Positions 34,722 through 38,382 of a stretch of DNA of 38,382 nt are shown here, piece by piece. The notes below the pieces were generated by a model. The model was not told the origin of the DNA, made no database searches, and saw nothing but the letters and a program-made list of their open reading frames with translations. This DNA is from Rhizobium sp. ASV8 (lineage in GTDB: Bacteria; Pseudomonadota; Alphaproteobacteria; Rhizobiales; Rhizobiaceae). Every line of letters starts with the position of its first letter. Position 1 is the stretch's first letter. Both the position numbers and the translations under genes were made by a program. The stretch lies in NCBI RefSeq assembly GCF_016429255.1, contig NZ_JAELUG010000064.1, positions 1 to 38,382 of the forward strand. The letters are read 5' to 3'.

Positions 34722-34758
34722 ACAAAAAAGCATCCGGGCATTTCCTGCCCGGATGCTT
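34722..34758 (-). terminator. Terminator of beta-lactamase operon
   Basis: AAGCATCCGGGCA (34728-34740) and TGCCCGGATGCTT (34746-34758) form a perfect 13-bp stem around TTTCC. Read on the minus strand it is followed by a run of T (from 34722-34727 AAAAAA). It lies 28 bases after the class D beta-lactamase stop and may also stop read-through from the RND operon. Confidence 0.9.
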
Positions 34759-34785
34759 GAAATCAGGACGGCGGCGCGGAGACGC

Positions 34786-35589
34786 CTATATGCCGTCAGG
34801 CTTTGAGAAGAGGTCCGCCAGGATTGCATCGCGCGCCCGTTTTCCGGCCGAACCTGGTATCTTTTGTTCCTCCCCGATAAGGCGGGCGAAGACGATCTTG
34901 CGGTCGCCCTTGGTCGCCCATCCGACGAACCAGCCATACATCTTGTAGCGATCATTCCGGACGCCGATGCGCGAAGCGGGCATGGCGCCGGTTTTGCCGA
35001 AAGCATGCCAGCCGGATTGCTGTACTCCATAGTCGGCTATTCTTGCCGTCATATCGTAAGCTATATCGCTAACCCCGAGCTCCCGCCGCACCAGTTTGCG
35101 CAGGAAGACGAGTTGTTCGACGGGAGAGATCTTCAAGGACGAACCGAGCCAGGCATGGGTCAGGCCGTCATGCTTGCCCGGATTGCCCGACACGTCGCGA
35201 TTGCCATAGTCAAACTGGCGAACGTAACTTTGAAACTTGGTGGGGCCGAGCACCTCGGTAAGGCGTTGCGAATACCAAACAATGGATTTTTCCATCCATA
35301 GGCGCGGACCTGCGCTGTCTTCCCACGTCGTCGACCAATCGGAGTAGCCCTTCACGTAGGGCCATACCGGCTTTGATTCGTCGACCAGAACATGGGCGTC
35401 GTAACCCATGAGGCTCAATGCAAGCTTGAACGTCGATGCGGGGGAGAGTTTGCGCTCACAATCTCCCTGCCTCGACAGGATCTTGCCGCTGTCGACATCC
35501 TCGACGATGGAGCAGATTGTCTCGGCATATGAAACCGCCGGAAGCGCGGCAAAAACTGCACTCACTGCAAACAGGCGCAGAGGCCTCAT
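34786..35589 (-). CDS. bla: Class D (OXA-type) beta-lactamase
   Basis: A 267-residue periplasmic serine hydrolase. The signal peptide (about 1-22, ending SYA) precedes ETICSIVEDVDSGKIL. The class D motifs are complete: STFK (52-55) with nucleophile S52 and carbamylatable K55, SIV (102-104), YGN (128-130), the WLGSSLKIS region with W147, and KTG (199-201). YGWFVGW follows. It should be an active beta-lactamase, spectrum unknown; chromosomal OXA genes are common in environmental bacteria. ATG at 35589 lies 6 bases after GGAGA. Another ATG at 35601 lies right after the SIMPL stop (TGA ATG) and could also serve. Either way translation is coupled to the SIMPL gene. Confidence 0.88.
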   Translation of the reverse strand: MRPLRLFAVSAVFAALPAVSYAETICSIVEDVDSGKILSRQGDCERKLSPASTFKLALSLMGYDAHVLVDESKPVWPYVKGYSDWSTTWEDSAGPRLWMEKSIVWYSQRLTEVLGPTKFQSYVRQFDYGNRDVSGNPGKHDGLTHAWLGSSLKISPVEQLVFLRKLVRRELGVSDIAYDMTARIADYGVQQSGWHAFGKTGAMPASRIGVRNDRYKMYGWFVGWATKGDRKIVFARLIGEEQKIPGSAGKRARDAILADLFSKPDGI

Positions 35590-35601
35590 GACATTCTCCA
35601 T

Positions 35602-36339
35602 TCACCTTGCAACCAGATAGGATACCGCAACCCGTGCGGTGACGACATTCTTGCCCGACACGACAGGTACGCCGCCATCGAGGCTGGCGGAACGCAACCT
35701 CGCCTCCGTCGAAGCATAGGGGAATACCGTTGCTGCAGGCTGATCTTCGATCGCAACGATCGGCCCGAGCTTGAGGTTCGAAGCTTGCGCGATCGACCCG
35801 GCGCTTTTCGCTGCCGCCGCAACCGCAATCTTGCGTGCCTCGTCGACCGCCCCCGCCACATCATCGACGATGAAATCCACAGAGCCCCCCTCGTTGACAC
35901 CATTCTTCAGGGCGACGTCGAGGACATCGCCGACTTCCGAAACCTTGTGGACACGCACCAGCAGCGTGTTCCTGGCATCGTAGCCGACGATGGTGGATGA
36001 TGGCAGGGTACCATCAGGCTTGGGCGTGAAGTCGAAGCGTGGAGAGATCTGAAAATCCACGCTCTGCATATCGTCCCGACCAATGCCGGCCGATACAAGT
36101 GCGGCGATGACTTTCCGGGTCCCGTCCGTGGAGGCCGAAACCGCCTGGCTTGCCTCTCCCGCCTGACGCAATACCGTCAGGCGGACAACCGCGAGGTCCG
36201 GACTGCGAAGCACCTGGCCTTCGCCGACGACGCGAATGAGGCCGGCACCCTGGCCCAATTTTTCCTCGGCATGCACTGGAACCACCAGAGCGATGGAAAG
36301 GACCGCCGTGACGGCGGTGATGATGGACGCGCACTTCAT
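35602..36339 (-). CDS. SIMPL-domain (DUF541) periplasmic protein
   Basis: A 245-residue secreted protein. The signal peptide (MKCASIITAVTAVLSIALVVPVHA) is followed by the SIMPL/DUF541 domain: GLIRVVGEGQVLRSPDLAVVRLTV, STDGTRKVIAALVSAGIGRDDMQSVDFQISPRFD, VGYDARNTLLVRVHKVSEVGDVLDVALKNGVN and VSGKNVVTARVAVSYLV. Family members (Brucella BP26/Omp28, E. coli YggE) form ring-shaped oligomers and are linked to stress protection; the exact role is not known. GGGAG or GGGAA precedes the ATG. It ends directly against the beta-lactamase gene, with the lipoprotein gene just upstream (39 bases). Confidence 0.88.
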   Translation of the reverse strand: MKCASIITAVTAVLSIALVVPVHAEEKLGQGAGLIRVVGEGQVLRSPDLAVVRLTVLRQAGEASQAVSASTDGTRKVIAALVSAGIGRDDMQSVDFQISPRFDFTPKPDGTLPSSTIVGYDARNTLLVRVHKVSEVGDVLDVALKNGVNEGGSVDFIVDDVAGAVDEARKIAVAAAAKSAGSIAQASNLKLGPIVAIEDQPAATVFPYASTEARLRSASLDGGVPVVSGKNVVTARVAVSYLVAR

Positions 36340-36378
36340 TTCCCAAAATGCTCCCGCTGAAAGGATTTGTTGTTCGGC

Positions 36379-36750
36379 CTATTCGCACTCAAGTGAAGGT
36401 TGGCGGAAGCTGGTCACGTACCAATCCGAACCGGAGCTTCGGGTATAGAAGGTGTAAAAGCATTCGGTGTGCTCGACGTAGCCCGGCGTCTCCGTGGTTT
36501 CAAAACGCCTGCCGTGACGCGTTTCCCTGATCTCGCCACTGGATTGGCCCGGCATGACCTGCGTCTTCTGCTTGCGCCATTGGTAGGCGCGTTCGCCAGC
36601 GCGCAGGTCGTAGACATTGTCAGGCGGGCCATAGTCGAGCATGACGCTGCTGATCGGCGCACCGATATAGCTTTTCATGACTTGCGAGGCGCAGGCCGAA
36701 AGAAGAAGCAGCACCGTAAGCGCGGCAATCCCGACCGGGAGCCGCTTCAT
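36379..36750 (-). CDS. Small lipoprotein
   Basis: A 123-residue lipoprotein. The signal peptide MKRLPVGIAALTVLLLLSAC ends in a lipobox LLSAC with C20 for lipid attachment. The mature part VMKSYIGAPISSVMLDYGPPDNVYDLRAGERAYQWRK has the G-P-P and Y-x-W pattern of a small domain seen in other rhizobial lipoproteins whose name I do not know. The C-terminus contains two Cys (one in TECFYTFYTR, one in SLECE) that may pair. The frame runs 45 codons further upstream, through a palindromic repeat, but ATG at 36750 is the start that gives a lipoprotein. It leads the lipoprotein, SIMPL and beta-lactamase cluster. Confidence 0.75.
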   Translation of the reverse strand: MKRLPVGIAALTVLLLLSACASQVMKSYIGAPISSVMLDYGPPDNVYDLRAGERAYQWRKQKTQVMPGQSSGEIRETRHGRRFETTETPGYVEHTECFYTFYTRSSGSDWYVTSFRQPSLECE

Positions 36751-36808
36751 TCCAAAGTATCCCTGCTTCTCGTCGTCTAGCGAGACTATTCCACCCTCGT
36801 GTTTTCTA

Positions 36809-36855
36809 CGCATTCCGAACGGAAAACCGTTCCGCGCTTTTCCTCGAAATGCTCT
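36809..36855. repeat. Dispersed palindromic intergenic repeat, copy A2
   Basis: This is 43/47 identical to copy A1 at 1524-1570. Here GAACGG-AAAA-CCGTTC is a perfect 6-bp hairpin, and GCATT/AATGC forms an outer stem. It lies between the lipoprotein gene and the end of the hydroxylase gene. In one reading frame such elements encode the recurring FPFGMR string, which creates false N-terminal extensions. Confidence 0.75.
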
Positions 36856-36947
36856 ATCGGCAGACATCAAGAACGTCCTTTGCAACTGGAGATGATCGCA
36901 GGCAGGGGTACGTCCCAGGGATTACGGCAGCATTGCGCATTGCGGCA

Positions 36948-37844
36948 TCAGCTGTTTTTTGTCGGGCGGCCGATAATCTGCCGGACGCCATCCCTTCGAA
37001 AGGGCTGCGCCAGCTGACCGAGAAAGCTCTTCGCAATCTGCCCCCGAATGCCGATATCGGTCGAAGACGGCCGGTCCGGATTGAAATAGGTGCCGAACAA
37101 GAGGTCGTAAAATACGATATTCTCACAGTAATTCGTGTTGCCTTCGCGAAGCTCCTTGGAGTGGTGCCATCGATGCAGGCGCGGTGTGCTGAAGATGTAG
37201 TCGAAGAGACCGGTTCTCATGTCGACATTGCAATGCGTGAGGATGCCCATGAACGCTGTGACGGCGCCGAGCCACAGGAACACCTGGAGCGGCGCGCCGA
37301 GAAGGAAGAGCGGAAGCTGGCTGAGCGCGACCTTGAACAAAGAATCGGCGATATGGAAGCGGCCGGTATTGACGACCCAGAGGCGCGTGACGCTGTGATG
37401 CAGGGCGTGGAATCGCCAGAAGAAAAGCCTCTCGTGGGCGATCCGATGCGACCAATATAGGCCGAACTCGGCGATAACGACGCCCATGGCCACCTGCAGC
37501 AACATCGGCAAGGTGGTCGGCCAGATGTCGAGCTGCGCACCCGTAAATGGCAACAGGATGATGGCGGTGTACATCGGGAACATGGCGCCCAGCAACGCCA
37601 TCAGCTGAACCAGGCCCTTGGTCAGCAGCGTGTGGGCGATATCGTTTGCCATCTCGCCGTCGGAAAGCAGCCAACGCCGCTCGTAGGGGATGTACCGCTC
37701 CAACAGGAAAAGCAGCAGAACCTCACCGGCATAGATAAGAGCAAAGGCGAACATCGGTCGCTCGCTTGCGAAGGCGAAATAGGTACACAGAAGACCGGAA
37801 AAGAAGACCAGAGGCCAGGAAGAGAAGGACAGAACCGTCTTCAT
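36948..37844 (-). CDS. Fatty-acid hydroxylase / sterol desaturase family membrane protein
   Basis: A 298-residue membrane di-iron oxygenase with several hydrophobic segments. The His clusters that bind the two irons are present: HRIAH (133-137), HALHH (146-150), one further His in THCN (about 204) and HRWHH (224-228). The family hydroxylates or desaturates lipids, sterols or hopanoid-type compounds; the substrate is not readable. ATG at 37844 overlaps the stop of the upstream small gene (ATGA), so I prefer it. An ATG five codons earlier (37859) is in frame but has no ribosome binding site. C-terminus NS-rich and basic. The coupling to a small secreted protein is unusual. Confidence 0.85.
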   Translation of the reverse strand: MKTVLSFSSWPLVFFSGLLCTYFAFASERPMFAFALIYAGEVLLLFLLERYIPYERRWLLSDGEMANDIAHTLLTKGLVQLMALLGAMFPMYTAIILLPFTGAQLDIWPTTLPMLLQVAMGVVIAEFGLYWSHRIAHERLFFWRFHALHHSVTRLWVVNTGRFHIADSLFKVALSQLPLFLLGAPLQVFLWLGAVTAFMGILTHCNVDMRTGLFDYIFSTPRLHRWHHSKELREGNTNYCENIVFYDLLFGTYFNPDRPSSTDIGIRGQIAKSFLGQLAQPFRRDGVRQIIGRPTKNS

Positions 37845-38167
37845 TGCGTGTCCAGCCATTCGAGCAGTTCGCGGCAGCTTCTAGCCCGCCCGTCGCTAAA
37901 TCGCCCGTCGGTGCAAGGATTGACACGAGGAACGCCCCGCCGCTCATATTCGTCATTTGCTCGGGGATACCAGCGATCATGGCGCAATGCGCGTCTGAGT
38001 TCGGCGCACGTCCGTGGCCGCCCATCGCTCAGACGACCATCGGTGCATGGGTCGTATCTGTATTGCACCGAACGAACGGTTGGTTCGTGCCGGGCCGGGC
38101 TCGCTTGCGCGCCCAGGCAGTGTCCGCCAAAAAGTACGACACATGCCAACAGAAAGGATAATCGCAT
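37841..38167 (-). CDS. Small secreted protein with duplicated Cys motif
   Basis: A 108-residue protein with a signal peptide (MRLSFLLACVVLFGGHCLGA, cut near residue 20-22). The mature part holds two copies of a 23-residue unit: DPCTDGRLSDGRPRTCAELR (39-58) and NPCTDGRFSDGRARSCRELL (83-102). The invariant pattern is PCTDGR-x-SDGR-x-R-x-C-x-EL, with one Cys pair per unit (41/54 and 85/98). I infer a disulfide within each unit. A basic linker (RHDRWYPRANDEYERRG) separates the units. I do not recognise the family. Its stop overlaps the hydroxylase start by ATGA. ATG at 38167 follows AAGG and yields the signal peptide. An alternative extension to 38227 has no support. Confidence 0.65.
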   Translation of the reverse strand: MRLSFLLACVVLFGGHCLGAQASPARHEPTVRSVQYRYDPCTDGRLSDGRPRTCAELRRALRHDRWYPRANDEYERRGVPRVNPCTDGRFSDGRARSCRELLEWLDTQ

Positions 38168-38382
38168 ACCATCCGCCTTCGATGTCTCAGATGGCGGCAA
38201 TCTCGGCAGGCTGGATTGCAGGAGCATTGCGTTATTCTGGAGGAACTGTCTCTTTGTCAGCCTCCGCGGCCTCTTTGTTTACGAGGGTTGGCATTCTGCA
38301 GTTTGGCGGCTGATCTACGATGGCGAGTGAAGGTTAGGTTTTCGCGCGAGCGCTATGTAATGAGTTGGGGGATTATTGGTTG

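Noticed and set aside
36751..36885. N-terminal extension of the lipoprotein
   Set aside because: It would read through the palindromic repeat (FPFGMR string) and bury the lipoprotein signal peptide inside the protein.
38360..38382. ATG at 38360 as the start of a gene leaving the window
   Set aside because: Only seven codons are visible and there is no ribosome binding site.

Overview
The window reads as chromosomal or chromid DNA of a Rhizobiales bacterium, probably Rhizobium or a close relative. The evidence is high GC, heavy investment in ABC sugar uptake, rhizobial-type dispersed palindromes, an Omp25/Omp31-like porin and a PmtA-like methyltransferase. I ran no searches. All family calls come from motifs, gene lengths and gene order. 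I saw no tRNA, rRNA, insertion sequence, prophage or CRISPR array.

Left part (1-8.5 kb): an Ala-rich protein cut by the left edge, a short ribonuclease D, and a three-domain MerR/XRE/cupin regulator divergent from gabT-gabD (GABA to succinate). A perfect 19-bp palindrome before gabT is the likely operator. Then come a PPP-type phosphatase, a CopD-like copper protein and a hydroxypyruvate-isomerase-like TIM barrel.

Sugar region (8.5-22.8 kb): an AraC regulator faces a complete carbohydrate ABC operon (binding protein, two permeases, ATPase). This is followed by an unusual 667-residue fusion of a Gfo/Idh/MocA oxidoreductase with an aldo/keto reductase. After ogt and a small conserved protein, a ROK repressor faces a second complete carbohydrate ABC operon, which carries a 33-codon ORF wedged between permease and ATPase by ATGA overlaps on both sides.

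Envelope and signalling region (22.8-34.7 kb): a PmtA-like methyltransferase, then two paralogous OmpR-type two-component systems with an MFS transporter between them. An outer-membrane beta-barrel gene and an RND efflux operon (adaptor, pump, small membrane protein) follow. Four intergenic regions here share a motif close to ATGTTGCCGCAA, placed before both regulators, the MFS gene and the porin. I infer a small co-regulated envelope/efflux regulon, and this is the best candidate for an undescribed system in the window.

Right part (34.7-38.4 kb, all minus strand): two gene clusters. One is a lipoprotein, a SIMPL-domain protein and a class D beta-lactamase. The other is a small secreted protein with a duplicated Cys motif, coupled by ATGA to a membrane fatty-acid hydroxylase/sterol desaturase.
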